The notes under the pieces are model-generated. The model was not told the origin of the DNA, did no database searches, and worked only from the letters and a program-made list of their open reading frames with translations. This document shows positions 9,501 to 15,032 of a DNA stretch of 64,000 nt, one piece after another. Each line of letters starts with the position of its first letter. The first letter of the stretch is position 1. The stretch lies in assembly GCA_002633025.1 (NCBI GenBank), contig NMRB01001693.1, positions 79,322 through 143,321 on the forward strand. The letters run 5' to 3'. Both the position numbers and the translations under genes were made by a program. The stretch comes from Notospermus geniculatus. Taxonomy: Eukaryota > Nemertea > Pilidiophora > Heteronemertea > Lineidae.

Positions 9501-11836
9501 CGATCGGACATCCAATATGGCCGCCAGGTGGCGTAACCCGAAAATCATCAAAGTGCTGTAACTCAGGAACGCCTTAACCCAAAGCGCTCCAATGTGCTAT
9601 GTGGCCCCCTGCAGATGACCTTTATGTCCATGTGAAGTTTCGGCCCGATCGGACATCCAATATGGCCGCCAGGTGGCGTAACCCGAAAATCATCAAAGTG
9701 CTGTAACTCAGGAACGACTTGACCCAAAGTGCTCCAATGTGCTATGTGGTCCCCTGCAGATGACCTTTATGTACATGTGAAGTTGCAGCCCGATCGGACA
9801 TCTAATATGGCCGCCAGGTGGCATAACCCAAAAATCATAGTCTTTTCTGGGAATGACTTGACCCAGATTGCTCATAACTGATATGTACCTCCCTCTGTCA
9901 TTAGGCTATTATGTCCAACCCAGTGAGCACATGGTCCATGGACCATTTCATTTTTTTCTTCCAAAGCTGCAGCGGTTGATGGCGGGATCCAGAATCCAAC
10001 ATACGATCATGACGTCCAGCCACTGCCGGCACCGATCAAAGGCGTGGGGACAAACGATCCAAAACGCACTCAACTCCACAACAACCCGACGTACATGTAC
10101 GGTCAACAACGACAGAATGCGATGAGGAACGAGGATGATGCCTACGATCCTTATGATACAATTGGTGACAACCTCGCCAAGGCTGCTCCCAAGGACGGAG
10201 ATGAACGTATGTACTCTAAACCTCTCCTACCCTTAAAGCCGAGTGGTTGTCACTCCGCTTATCAAGCAGCAGGTCCTGGGTTCGAAACCAGCCTGGGCCA
10301 TGTGGGATTAATCATCCCTAGCTCTTATGCCCGTCGCATCGGAGAGTAAAGGCCCGTTTCCACTATAGCGGATTCCGCGGCGGTTTGCAGCGAACGGTGT
10401 GGTTTTCACAGGGCTTTGGATAATCCTTCGATGGTTTAACAACACAATGGCCTATTGATTATCCCAATGCCTGTGAAAACCGCTCCGCTCGCCGCAAGAC
10501 GGGGCGGAATCCGCTATAGTGGAAACGGGCCTTAAGCCGCGGTGCCTTGTACCTTGTTTCTTTGCAAGGGCAAGTAAAAGACCCCATCCAAGTGAGGAAC
10601 ATGAGTAGCTTGAGATGGCCTCTTCCATACTTACCAGGGCCAATAACGGTATGGTTTGGCGCTGATGGAAACATACAAAGCCAATTCATACTGGGAATTC
10701 AAGAAACATCCTTATTTTACAAATTGCAGCGAATCATTATACTTCGATTGGAGACACTGGGACCAATCCAAACGTAGACGTCAACCGGCCAGAAGGTGGC
10801 GTACCAGCTGATGGCTACTTGCCCATGACGAGGGCACCGGCTCCACTGCCGACAGTAACAGGTAGGTGTAAGTTATGGAATGGAGAGTTATGGCGTTATA
10901 GACTGTTCTCAAATTGACGAAAATGACAAAGATCTGCGAACTTCCGCCGAAATCACAAACACAATCTTGGTCTGAAACTGAATGACGTGACGTAGAGGAC
11001 CCCACGACAGTGACTTCGAAGACGTTGCATCAGAGTCGACCATTGCTGAATCATGGACTGCGTTACGTGACCCGGTTTCAGATCGAGGTTGTGGTTGCGA
11101 TTTTGGTGGAAGTGCGCAGATCTGCGAATTTGAGAATCGTATACAATTTATAACATTTTGCTACATCAAAATCTGCATGACCTATATTTAGCAAGATGGC
11201 TGCTAGTGACATGCCTTGTCGTTTATCTTTTCAGCTTCGGCGTACGTTGATCCTTACAGCATGGGTCCCAAGACACCAACCGATCCGACATACCATAACG
11301 CCTATGAGATAAAGGCGCCACCTAGGCTTCAGAAGCCCCCTGTGTCCAAGAAACCAAATATTCCAATAAAGACTGGTGAAACCGGTCCAAACGTTCCCGA
11401 CAATGCATACCAACGTCCGAACCCGGCTATGGAGAGTCCATACCGTGATGCGTATGATCTGAACCAGGAGGCGGGATATCAGCCGAATACACAGGGGGTG
11501 GAATATTCCCGTCCGAATCCGACGATGGAGGATCCGTATCGTAATGCGTATGATCACAGACCGGGGGCAGCACCGGAGCAGGCACTCCGATCCGGACCTC
11601 TTATTCCGAGTGACTTGGATGATATTATGGGAGATACCCCTGCTGAAGCGCAGGGGTATGACAAGGTCCCAGTCCGAAATGATTACGATCAACCCAAACT
11701 TGGCCGAAATGAGTACGATCAACCGAAACTTGGCCGAAATGAGTACAACCAACCCAATCTTAAGCCACGCCCCGTCACTAATGTGGAATTCCAAGCGGAC
11801 ATGGATGATTTGATGGACAGCGGATCTGTTATTTAA
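482..11836 (+). CDS. Multi-EGF engulfment-receptor-like gene (MEGF10/Draper/CED-1 type), 3' fourteen exons
   Basis: Fourteen exons with consensus GT-AG borders join into one frame of 860 codons plus TAA. In the numbering used here, residue 1 is the first Cys of exon 1. Residues 1-458 are about ten Cys-rich EGF/laminin-type repeats, 459-487 a stalk with short Gly-Pro collagen-like triplets, 488-511 a hydrophobic helix followed by Arg-Arg-Lys, and 512-860 a cytoplasmic tail. The tail has NPTY at 546-549 and 576-579, YDTI at 599, YTSI at 620 and YLPM at 646. In the CED-1/Draper/MEGF10 family, NPxY and YxxL/I motifs recruit CED-6/GULP-type adaptors and Syk/Src-type kinases during engulfment of cell corpses; that role is inferred here by architecture. 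The N-terminal exons are upstream of the window. PEAR1- or SCARF-like receptors are alternatives within the same broad group. Confidence 0.85.
648..966. repeat. 40-bp direct repeats flanking a foldback
   Basis: About 40 bp at 648-687 recurs with three mismatches at 927-966. The segment between contains a foldback at 803-928 whose right end abuts the second copy. It may be a local duplication around an insertion; no clean target-site duplication was identified. Confidence 0.6.
803..928. repeat. Foldback element in intron 1
   Basis: Bases 803-821 pair with 910-928, and the arms continue inward to a centre near 865. The sequence is palindromic and non-coding. Confidence 0.75.
1124..1304. repeat. 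Foldback element with TGACGTCA-like termini
   Basis: The left arm 1124-1173 is an imperfect reverse complement of 1250-1304. Both ends carry a GACGTCA core, so the element brings CRE-like palindromes into the intron. It is probably a non-autonomous DNA transposon. Confidence 0.65.
1404..1573 (+). CDS. Exon 2: EGF-like repeat end plus repeat 2
   Basis: Acceptor AG at 1402-1403 and donor GT at 1574. Residues 38-94 include the completion of repeat 1 (WTGIMC) and a full repeat with GTHGVNC and GMTGTKC. The incoming phase is 1 and the outgoing phase is 0 (complete Gln codon, CAG). Phase 0 is the only departure from phase 1 among the internal introns; together with exon 3 this exon makes one phase 1-1 block of 273 nt. 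Confidence 0.9.
1588..1883. mobile_element. Transposon-derived intron body, itself interrupted by a foldback
   Basis: Sequence from about 1588 to 1618 and from 1750 to about 1880 matches the element at 13357-13905 nearly base for base. The 131 bp between is a separate foldback absent from the other copy. The match covers almost the entire 313-bp phase-0 intron, and the terminal inverted repeats of the 13-kb copy are not retained. Confidence 0.7.
1619..1749. repeat. Foldback element nested in intron 2
   Basis: The arms begin with GGACCGACCG on the left and end with CAGTCGGCC on the right and pair inward for about 55 bp. A related element with the same sub-terminal CCGATAGCACT motif is at 42530-42676. 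The paralogous segment at 13400-13440 lacks it, which gives an empty site. Confidence 0.8.
1887..1989 (+). CDS. Exon 3: EGF-like repeat 3
   Basis: Acceptor AG at 1885-1886, donor GT at 1990. Residues 95-128 run NGKFGLGC through CLCQGNSS. The incoming phase is 0, the outgoing phase 1. The repeat is short, and the next exon supplies its end. Confidence 0.85.
2004..2378 (+). other. Intron 3 sequence, nothing recognised
   Basis: Non-coding intron sequence between exon 3 and a SINE. I see no inverted repeat or exon in it. Confidence 0.5.
2379..2600 (+). repeat. tRNA-derived SINE (type 1)
   Basis: The 5' head has a tRNA-like A box (TGGTGTAGTGGTT, near 2387) and a B box (GGGTTCGAATCCC, near 2433). 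It is followed by a body with GGCAAGTCTCTT and CCACCCAGGTGTATAAATGG, a body style seen in several animal SINE families. It is not a functional tRNA, because the acceptor ends do not pair. Confidence 0.8.
2649..2795 (+). CDS. Exon 4: EGF-like repeat 4
   Basis: Acceptor AG at 2647-2648 and donor GT at 2796. Residues 129-177 contain CPRGRWGTKC and CAEPGFTGKDC. It is phase 1 on both sides, so this repeat is a symmetric, shufflable exon. Confidence 0.9.
2987..3080. repeat. Perfect 39-bp hairpin element
   Basis: Bases 2987-3025 are the exact reverse complement of 3042-3080, with a 16-nt spacer. The perfect arms imply recent insertion or active maintenance. It lies in the intron between exons 4 and 5. 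Confidence 0.9.
3081..3392 (+). other. Intron 4 sequence, nothing recognised
   Basis: An open frame runs through part of this stretch into exon 5. It lacks Cys-rich character before 3566 and is treated as intron. Confidence 0.5.
3393..3441 (-). repeat. SINE type 2 tail fragment
   Basis: The reverse complement reads TGCAAGGGCAAGTAAAAGAC and then AAGTGAGGAACATGAG, matching the 3' body of the SINEs at 8047-8520. The head is missing or too decayed to see. Confidence 0.7.
3566..3709 (+). CDS. Exon 5: EGF-like repeat 5
   Basis: Acceptor AG at 3564-3565, donor GT at 3710. Residues 178-225 include CPTGFFGMGC, a CTHC pair and CTCKNGFFGFFC. Symmetric phase 1. Confidence 0.9.
3773..4000. mobile_element. 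Palindromic MITE, family SCG, copy 1
   Basis: Inverted-repeat element with sub-terminal TTCCGCCGAAAT on the left and ATTTTGGCGGAA on the right. Three further copies are at 10897-11144, 12453-12701 and 13510-13777. This is the most diverged copy. Members end in TA, as expected for a TA target. Confidence 0.75.
4001..4328 (+). other. Intron 5 remainder
   Basis: Non-coding sequence leading to the pyrimidine-rich acceptor of exon 6. No structure noticed. Confidence 0.5.
4329..4517 (+). CDS. Exon 6: EGF-like repeat 6 with an internal insertion
   Basis: Acceptor AG at 4327-4328, donor GT at 4518. Residues 226-288 have CSAGLYGKTC and CPAGRLGDKC. This repeat is longer than its neighbours: about 25 residues, rich in Val, Gln and Phe and without Cys, separate Cys in NVVCP from Cys in IACDP. 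Symmetric phase 1. Confidence 0.88.
4550..4779. repeat. Foldback element in intron 6
   Basis: The outer arms (GTAATAGACGATGTCACTCC; GGAGTGATAGAGTCTATTCC) and about 50 bp of inner arm pair. The centre is near 4660. It contains several GACGTC cores. Confidence 0.75.
4798..5042. mobile_element. TTAA-flanked non-autonomous element (TTAAAGCC/GAGAC family)
   Basis: It starts TTAAAGCTGCACTGTATTG, like 11966, and its right half matches the right half of 13357-13905 (around CCCATGAATAAA). The right terminus is decayed. It sits just before exon 7. Confidence 0.65.
5070..5204 (+). CDS. Exon 7: EGF-like repeat 7
   Basis: Acceptor AG at 5068-5069, donor GT at 5205. Residues 289-333 include CPRNTYGIKC and CVCKAGYTGPKC, a clean laminin/EGF-type repeat. 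Symmetric phase 1. Confidence 0.9.
5268..5345 (+). repeat. tRNA-like SINE fragment
   Basis: An A-box-like segment (AGAGTGGTGCAGTGC) precedes a B box (GGTTCGATTCCC, near 5324). The acceptor-stem ends do not pair, so this is a retroposed tRNA-like head rather than a tRNA gene. Confidence 0.55.
5393..5545. repeat. Foldback relative of the 14013 element
   Basis: It begins ATAGAGGTT and contains the inner motifs CATATTGACC and TTTGACGGCCAACATGGC, shared with 14013-14384 and 48395-48582. The right terminus is not clean. Confidence 0.55.
5603..5752 (+). CDS. Exon 8: EGF-like repeat 8
   Basis: Acceptor AG at 5601-5602, donor GT at 5753. Residues 334-383 include CPQNYYGQDC, a CAC pair and CYCKSGW, followed by an unusual Gln/Arg/Ser insertion before the last Cys. 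Symmetric phase 1. Confidence 0.9.
5811..6012 (+). repeat. SINE type 2
   Basis: The tRNA-like head (TAGCCGAGTGGTCATCACG, then GGGTTTGAATC) is followed by the family body with GGGACAGTAAGCTGTGG and GGGCAAGTAAAAGAC. The body matches the copies at 8047 and 8252. Confidence 0.8.
6217..6354 (+). CDS. Exon 9: EGF-like repeat 9
   Basis: Acceptor AG at 6215-6216, donor GT at 6355. Residues 384-429 include SETWGPNC, CPKCPPNSQC and CDCYPGYHGFMC. Symmetric phase 1. Confidence 0.9.
6391..6825 (+). repeat. Minisatellite, about four 108-120 bp units
   Basis: Units begin near 6391, 6499, 6619 and 6732 with a TTCCCATAGGG core, and each includes AAGGGAACA and CTATGGATA. An open frame runs across most of it, but it shows no EGF pattern and is flanked by intron, so I treat it as non-coding. 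Confidence 0.85.
7041..7127 (+). CDS. Exon 10: truncated EGF-like repeat 10
   Basis: Acceptor AG at 7039-7040, donor GT at 7128. Residues 430-458 run CSYPYFGLNC to DYKGG, with a final Cys formed across the splice. The repeat ends early, with no CxC tail, immediately before the stalk. Symmetric phase 1. Confidence 0.88.
7128..7785 (+). other. Intron 10, no recognised element
   Basis: Non-coding 658 bp with several GACGTC cores (around 7317, 7421, 7546) but no convincing inverted-repeat arms. It ends in the TTTCAG acceptor. Confidence 0.5.
7786..8019 (+). CDS. Exon 11: collagen-like stalk, transmembrane helix, start of tail
   Basis: Acceptor AG at 7784-7785, donor GT at 8020. Residues 459-536 start with GPPGKI and GTPGPAGP, a short Gly-Xaa-Yaa-like stalk that breaks register once, then acidic ITEDE, then a helix LVGIIVGIVLLVLLIIM continuing to FYF (488-511). 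RRK follows as a stop-transfer signal. The remainder is a charged juxtamembrane segment (QQKKFADQMRDEAL). This fixes the topology: EGF repeats outside, tail inside. Symmetric phase 1. Confidence 0.92.
8047..8247 (+). repeat. SINE type 2
   Basis: Head with TAGCCTAGTGGTTATCACA (A box) and GGGTTCGAATCC (B box), then a body ending near GAGGAACATGAGTAGCTT. It is directly followed by a second copy in the same orientation. Confidence 0.88.
8252..8520 (+). repeat. SINE type 2, longer copy
   Basis: Same family as the preceding element. The head resembles a tRNA-Ala, with TTAGCAA in the anticodon-loop position between CCGC and GCGG, but the 5' and 3' acceptor strands do not pair. The body extends about 60 bp further (GATATGGCCTCTTCC to GATGGAAA), as in the 10.2-kb copy. 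Confidence 0.88.
8593..8640. repeat. Short perfect hairpin
   Basis: Bases 8593-8607 are the exact reverse complement of 8626-8640, with 15-bp arms and an 18-nt loop. It may be the remnant of a small foldback. Confidence 0.6.
8777..8822 (+). repeat. CGT-rich microsatellite
   Basis: Imperfect CGT/CCGT trinucleotide run at the 5' edge of the tandem array. Confidence 0.85.
8823..9895 (+). repeat. 145-bp tandem array with a conserved GCCAGGTGGC-type core
   Basis: The core CC(A/G)CCAGGTGGC starts at 8939, 9231, 9376, 9521, 9666 and 9811. The last four intervals are exactly 145 bp, and the first is 292. Each later unit also has a TGCAGATGACCTTTA segment and CTCAGGAAC. Units at 9376-9811 are nearly identical; earlier ones are degenerate. 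It fills the largest intron (1947 bp), between the membrane exon and the first tail exon. Confidence 0.9.
9915..9948. repeat. 34-bp block shared with 18422-18455
   Basis: It is identical over 34 bp to 18422-18455, with a self-complementary ATGGTCCATGGACCAT core. It lies 18 bp upstream of the exon 12 acceptor, where the branch point would be expected. Confidence 0.85.
9967..10206 (+). CDS. Exon 12: cytoplasmic tail with two NPTY motifs
   Basis: Acceptor AG at 9965-9966, donor GT at 10207. Residues 537-616 contain NPTYDHDV (546) and NPTYMYG (576), canonical NPxY sites for PTB-domain adaptors such as CED-6/GULP, and DAYDPYDTI (595-602), a YxxI site. A second in-frame AG at 9971-9972 could be used instead and would drop two Ala. 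Symmetric phase 1. Confidence 0.9.
10223..10690 (+). repeat. SINE type 2 split by a nested MITE
   Basis: Head at 10223-10349 (AGCCGAGTGGTTGTCAC; GGGTTCGAAACC), body resuming at 10536 and continuing through GAGGAACATGAG to about 10690. The insertion falls inside the GACAGTAAGCC motif seen intact in the other copies. Confidence 0.88.
10350..10532. mobile_element. 183-bp foldback MITE with TAA target duplication
   Basis: It starts AGGCCCGTTTCCACTATAGC and ends with the reverse complement. It is flanked by TAA at 10347-10349 and 10533-10535, within a SINE whose empty form is known from the other copies. A second 183-bp member lies at 44725-44907. A 3-bp TWA duplication is typical of PIF/Harbinger elements; the class is inferred. 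Confidence 0.9.
10730..10861 (+). CDS. Exon 13: cytoplasmic tail with YTSI and YLPM
   Basis: Acceptor AG at 10728-10729, donor GT at 10862. Residues 617-660 include HYTSIGDT (YxxI at 620) and GYLPMTR (YxxM at 646, a PI3K-p85 SH2-type motif). YDTI and YTSI are 21 residues apart, wider than a classical ITAM. Symmetric phase 1. Confidence 0.88.
10897..11144. mobile_element. Palindromic MITE, family SCG, copy 2
   Basis: The arms pair from TATAGACTGTTCTC on the left to GAGAATCGTATA on the right, with internal ACTTCCGCCGAAAT and its complement. It occupies most of intron 13. Confidence 0.8.
11235..11836 (+). CDS. Exon 14 (last): tyrosine-rich tail and stop
   Basis: Acceptor AG at 11233-11234, stop TAA at 11834-11836. 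Residues 661-860 hold repeated tyrosine modules: AYVDPYSM, TYHNAYEI, SPYRDAYDL, DPYRNAYDH and YDKV, plus three near-identical decapeptide repeats of GRNEYDQPKL type (residues 807-836). There are two RPNPxME repeats. The C-terminus GSVI fits a class I PDZ ligand (S-x-hydrophobic). The arrangement suggests an array of SH2/PTB docking sites. Confidence 0.92.
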
Positions 11837-11965
11837 ACAATTTCTGTGATTGGGAGTGGGGGATGGAAGTGACAGTTCTCCCTCATTCAAAATTCAAATT
11901 CAACGAAGTCATCCTAATTTAAAAGTTCCCAGGTCGTAACCATCAACTTATATACATTGTAACTG
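11837..11965 (+). other. Proximal 3' UTR
   Basis: Sequence directly after the receptor stop codon. I see no canonical AATAAA here or in the next few hundred bases; an ATTAAA occurs only at 13355. Confidence 0.5.
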
Positions 11966-12203
11966 TTAAAGCCACACTGTATTGAATCCAGAAAGTGCGA
12001 CGTTCGTGTAATGCACTGTGCTCTATCTGAATACAAAGAACTCTGCCTGCAGTTTTTTCAGTGTCAGCTGAAAACGAGGTCCTGATTCTTTGAAGTACGT
12101 ATCAGGCAAGCATTTTGGGAACCTTCACAAGGCTATGAGACCTCTACCTGCATTCGCCTAACACTTTGAAAATACAGGAAAATTCAATACAGAGGGGCTT
12201 TAA
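11966..12203. mobile_element. TTAA-flanked non-autonomous element, 238 bp
   Basis: It begins TTAAAGCCACACTGTATTG and ends in the complementary CAATACAGAGGGGCTTTAA, with TTAA at both edges. This form is typical of piggyBac-like targets; the class is inferred. It probably lies within or next to the receptor 3' UTR. Related to 4798-5042. Confidence 0.75.
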
Positions 12204-12452
12204 CTGAATAATACTGGATGTACCGGTAATGTAGGAGGAAACTTGAGCCCCGGTGATACCTACAATATCGAGACGATATTGCTGTCTTGACACCAGATGG
12301 CACTGGCATGACCAATCAAACTCACGACCTCATTGGTGCAAGGCATGGATTTTATGACTGTGCCAGGCAATGGTCAGTTGGATTTATGAAAATAAGGAAT
12401 TCTGAAGGGAAGATTAGTCCATATTTTCTATGCAAGATAGATCTGTTGCCGG
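12204..12452. other. Spacer, nothing recognised
   Basis: Possible distal 3' UTR of the receptor. No clear signal. Confidence 0.4.
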
Positions 12453-12701
12453 TATAGACAAATCCCAAATTGACGTAAACGGGAAAGATCTGCGCACTTC
12501 CGCCGAAATAGCAACAAGAACCTCGATCTGAAACTGAATGACGTGACGCAGAGAACCCCACGACAGTGACTTGGACAACGTTACGTCAGAGTTGACCATT
12601 GCTGAATCACGGATTGCGTCACGTCAGCTGGTTTCAGATCGAGGTTCTTGTTGCTATTTCGGCGGAAGTGCGCAGAACTTGGAATTTGGGATTTGTCTAT
12701 A
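12453..12701. mobile_element. Palindromic MITE, family SCG, copy 3
   Basis: Inverted arms from TATAGACAAATCCCAAATTG to its complement at 12680-12701. An N follows immediately at 12702, so the right flank may be an assembly join. Confidence 0.85.
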
Positions 12702-12702
12702 N

Positions 12703-13356
12703 TTTCGAGTAGGCATACAATGGAATACCATACAACGTACCTCCCATTCACACAAATTATAAAGGGCGAACAATGCCAAAAGAGGAATGAATTTCTATTG
12801 AAAACAGGTTTAAAGTCAAAATCATCGTTTATTCTCCTTGAATCAAGAAAATGATTCTGTAACTTATCAGCGTCACTTCTTACCTAATCAAGGTTCAATC
12901 TACGGGGAGAATACTTGTTTGTGTACTTCTAGCCAAGTGCTCGCAGTTTTTGACCGCAAACCGCAAACCTACCACAACGTTTGCCATATGGGCGATCAAT
13001 ACTTACGAGATAGACGTGTACACGAAGCACTAGCTTCAAACAGTCGTGGCTGGGGTGCTTTTCTAATGCCATATTCGCTGCGTAAAACATGCCAAAACAT
13101 CAATCAGACACGCCTCGCTTGCTGACTATTTCCACTCAACCCTAATCGGAGCCTCGCCTGAAGCACTAACACATAGAACAACCGGTGACCGGTATTCGGA
13201 AGAGGACCCAGTATTTATAAATATTTGTGTACATTTTGTAGTTGTGTGAATCTCATTCTGAACATATCAACATAACTTGTGTATAATTTTATATAATGCT
13301 ATATGTATATATTTTTATATAATGCTATATGTATACAATGTATATGATATGACACA
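12703..13356. other. Intergenic sequence with AT-rich direct repeats
   Basis: No recognised gene. About 13270-13335 carries two copies of a TATATAATGCTATATGTAT unit. An open frame at 12838-13125 has no recognisable domain. Confidence 0.5.
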
Positions 13357-13905
13357 TTAAAGAGGCTCTCTCACCTTACGCCTGTAATTTAAAACGTCCC
13401 TCTAAAAACCTGGATGTATAAAGATGTAACACTTTTGATCAAAGAAAGTGTTTGATAAACAACATCCCATTAATTTGGGCCTATTTCTTTACATATACAA
13501 CTTTTAATACTAACACAAATCCCAAATTGACGAAAACGAGAAAGATCTGCGCACTTCCGCCGAAATGGCAAACAGAACCTCGGTCTGAAACCATCTGACA
13601 CTGAATGACGTGACGCAGAAAACCCCACGACCATGTGACGACAGTGAGTTCGACGACGTTGCGTCAGACTCGACCATTGCTGAATCATGGATTGCGTCAC
13701 GTCAGCTCGTTTCAGGTCGAGGTTCTGTTTGCCATTTCGGCGGAAGTGCGCAGATCTGGGAATTTGGGATTTGTCTATAAGCTTGATAAAGGAGTATGTA
13801 AAATGTAAAAAAATATTTATGTGTTTTGAAACTCCTGCATCCCATGAATAAAAAGTGTTACACCCTTATTGGACTTGGGTTTGAAGGGTGAGACAGTCTC
13901 TTTAA
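13357..13905. mobile_element. TTAA-flanked non-autonomous element with nested MITE
   Basis: TTAA at both ends and terminal inverted repeats AGAGGCTCTCTCACC and GGTGAGACAGTCTCT. The body matches intron 2 of the receptor (1588-1880) and the right half matches 4935-5042. A family-SCG MITE is inserted at 13510. Confidence 0.8.
13510..13777. mobile_element. Palindromic MITE, family SCG, copy 4, TA target duplication
   Basis: Inserted into TTTTAATAAGCTTGATA, the uninterrupted form of which is present at 1843-1860. TA is duplicated at 13508-13509 and 13778-13779. A TA duplication is typical of Tc1/mariner-type elements. Confidence 0.9.
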
Positions 13906-14012
13906 CTATCCATCTACATAAAACATGCACATTCCATTAGCTATAATGTAAATACTGTTGTAAATTTTTGCAGAAAAATATGGAATTCCAGAATGAAATA
14001 TTGGGGTATGGG

Positions 14013-14384
14013 TATAGAGGTTTCCCACTGACATCACACGGCCGCCATACTGGCCGTCAAAATGAAGCCTGGAGGCTGCCATCTTGTTCTCGGTTCGAAC
14101 ATTCAGCGGCCCGTACAGACCACTGGGAGCATACAACTCAACAAATCACTTTACCTCTCACAGTTTCTGAGCATAAGTAGTTGGTCTGGTGTGAAAACCG
14201 TGTTGAAAACAAAGCGAATAGTCCATACGGCTTGCTGTAGAACAGTGTAGAAGAAGAGGTCCGATGAATGCCGACAACGTAAAAACCACGTCAAAAACGC
14301 TGTGTTGATGCTGTGACATTGCGTCATTTGACGGCCAATATGGCAGATATTTGGAGCTGTGACGTCACGTGGGAAACCTCTATA
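14013..14384. mobile_element. Foldback MITE, 372 bp, TATAGAGGTTTCC termini
   Basis: Terminal inverted repeats TATAGAGGTTTCCCACTGAC on the left and the complement at the right, with inner arms GGCCGCCATACTGGCCGTCA and TGACGGCCAATATGGC. TA at both edges. Related pieces at 5393 and 48395. Confidence 0.88.
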
Positions 14385-14719
14385 CCGGTATGGTTAAAAT
14401 TTTGAAAGATGATGAGAATTTTGAATCACCCGAGCCCAAACACTTTGGTTTTTGTTGGTATATGAGAGAAACATCCAGAAATATTTCTTTTACCGACTGT
14501 ACCTCATTTCATTTCATACAAATAATATTCACATTTTTATACCATTTGCTAGAATTAACCACTGACCATACTGAATGTATATGTGTACAGTTTAATAATC
14601 ATAGCAGTCATTAAGAACTTAAGACGTCCCTCTAAGAACCGGTTGGGGTCGAAAATTCGCTAAGTTCTGGAAGTTGACTTCTTGATATTTACCCTCTAAA
14701 AACCTAGATGTTGTATTTA
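14385..14719. other. Intergenic sequence with element fragments
   Basis: Around 14625-14715 there are fragments (ACGTCCCTCTAAGAACC; CCTCTAAAAACCTAGATG) of the 13357 element family. Otherwise nothing recognised. Confidence 0.5.
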
Positions 14720-14822
14720 GATGGGGATTTGGCCTAGTGGTTAAGGCATGCTGCCCCTTAGTGCTGGCAATTGGTGCCTAATGCGAGGGTCCGTGGGTTC
14801 GAATCTGGTAGGAAGCTACATG
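14720..14822 (+). repeat. tRNA-like SINE head (type 3)
   Basis: A box TGGCCTAGTGGTTAAGG and B box GGTTCGAATCT, separated by a long variable-arm-like segment as in class II tRNAs. The ends do not pair, so it is not a functional tRNA. It lies between two fragments of the 13357 family. Confidence 0.65.
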
Positions 14823-14911
14823 TATGTCTTTCGCCTTTAGAAACTCGTTTCTCTTTCATGTCCTCTAAAAACCTGGATGTTGTGTAAAGATGTTACACTT
14901 TCTGATCCCTT

Positions 14912-15032
14912 GGCCCGTATTCTAGAAGCCTCCTTAACTCTAACTAAGGTCCACTTTAAGCTTTTGTATTCTGCCCTGGAAACAATAGCTAAAGGTAAAC
15001 CTTAGAGTTAAGGAAGCTTCTAGAATACGGCC
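14912..15032. repeat. Foldback element
   Basis: The left arm (GGCCCGTATTCTAGAAGCCT onward) pairs with the right arm ending in CTTCTAGAATACGGCC; arms about 35 bp. Confidence 0.85.

Noticed and set aside
8823-9895. CRISPR array
   Set aside because: The units are about 145 bp of nearly continuous repeat without unique spacers, in a eukaryotic intron.
11231-11890. 219-codon minus-strand open frame
   Set aside because: It is the antisense of the last receptor exon; the + strand frame has the splice site, stop and coherent tail motifs.
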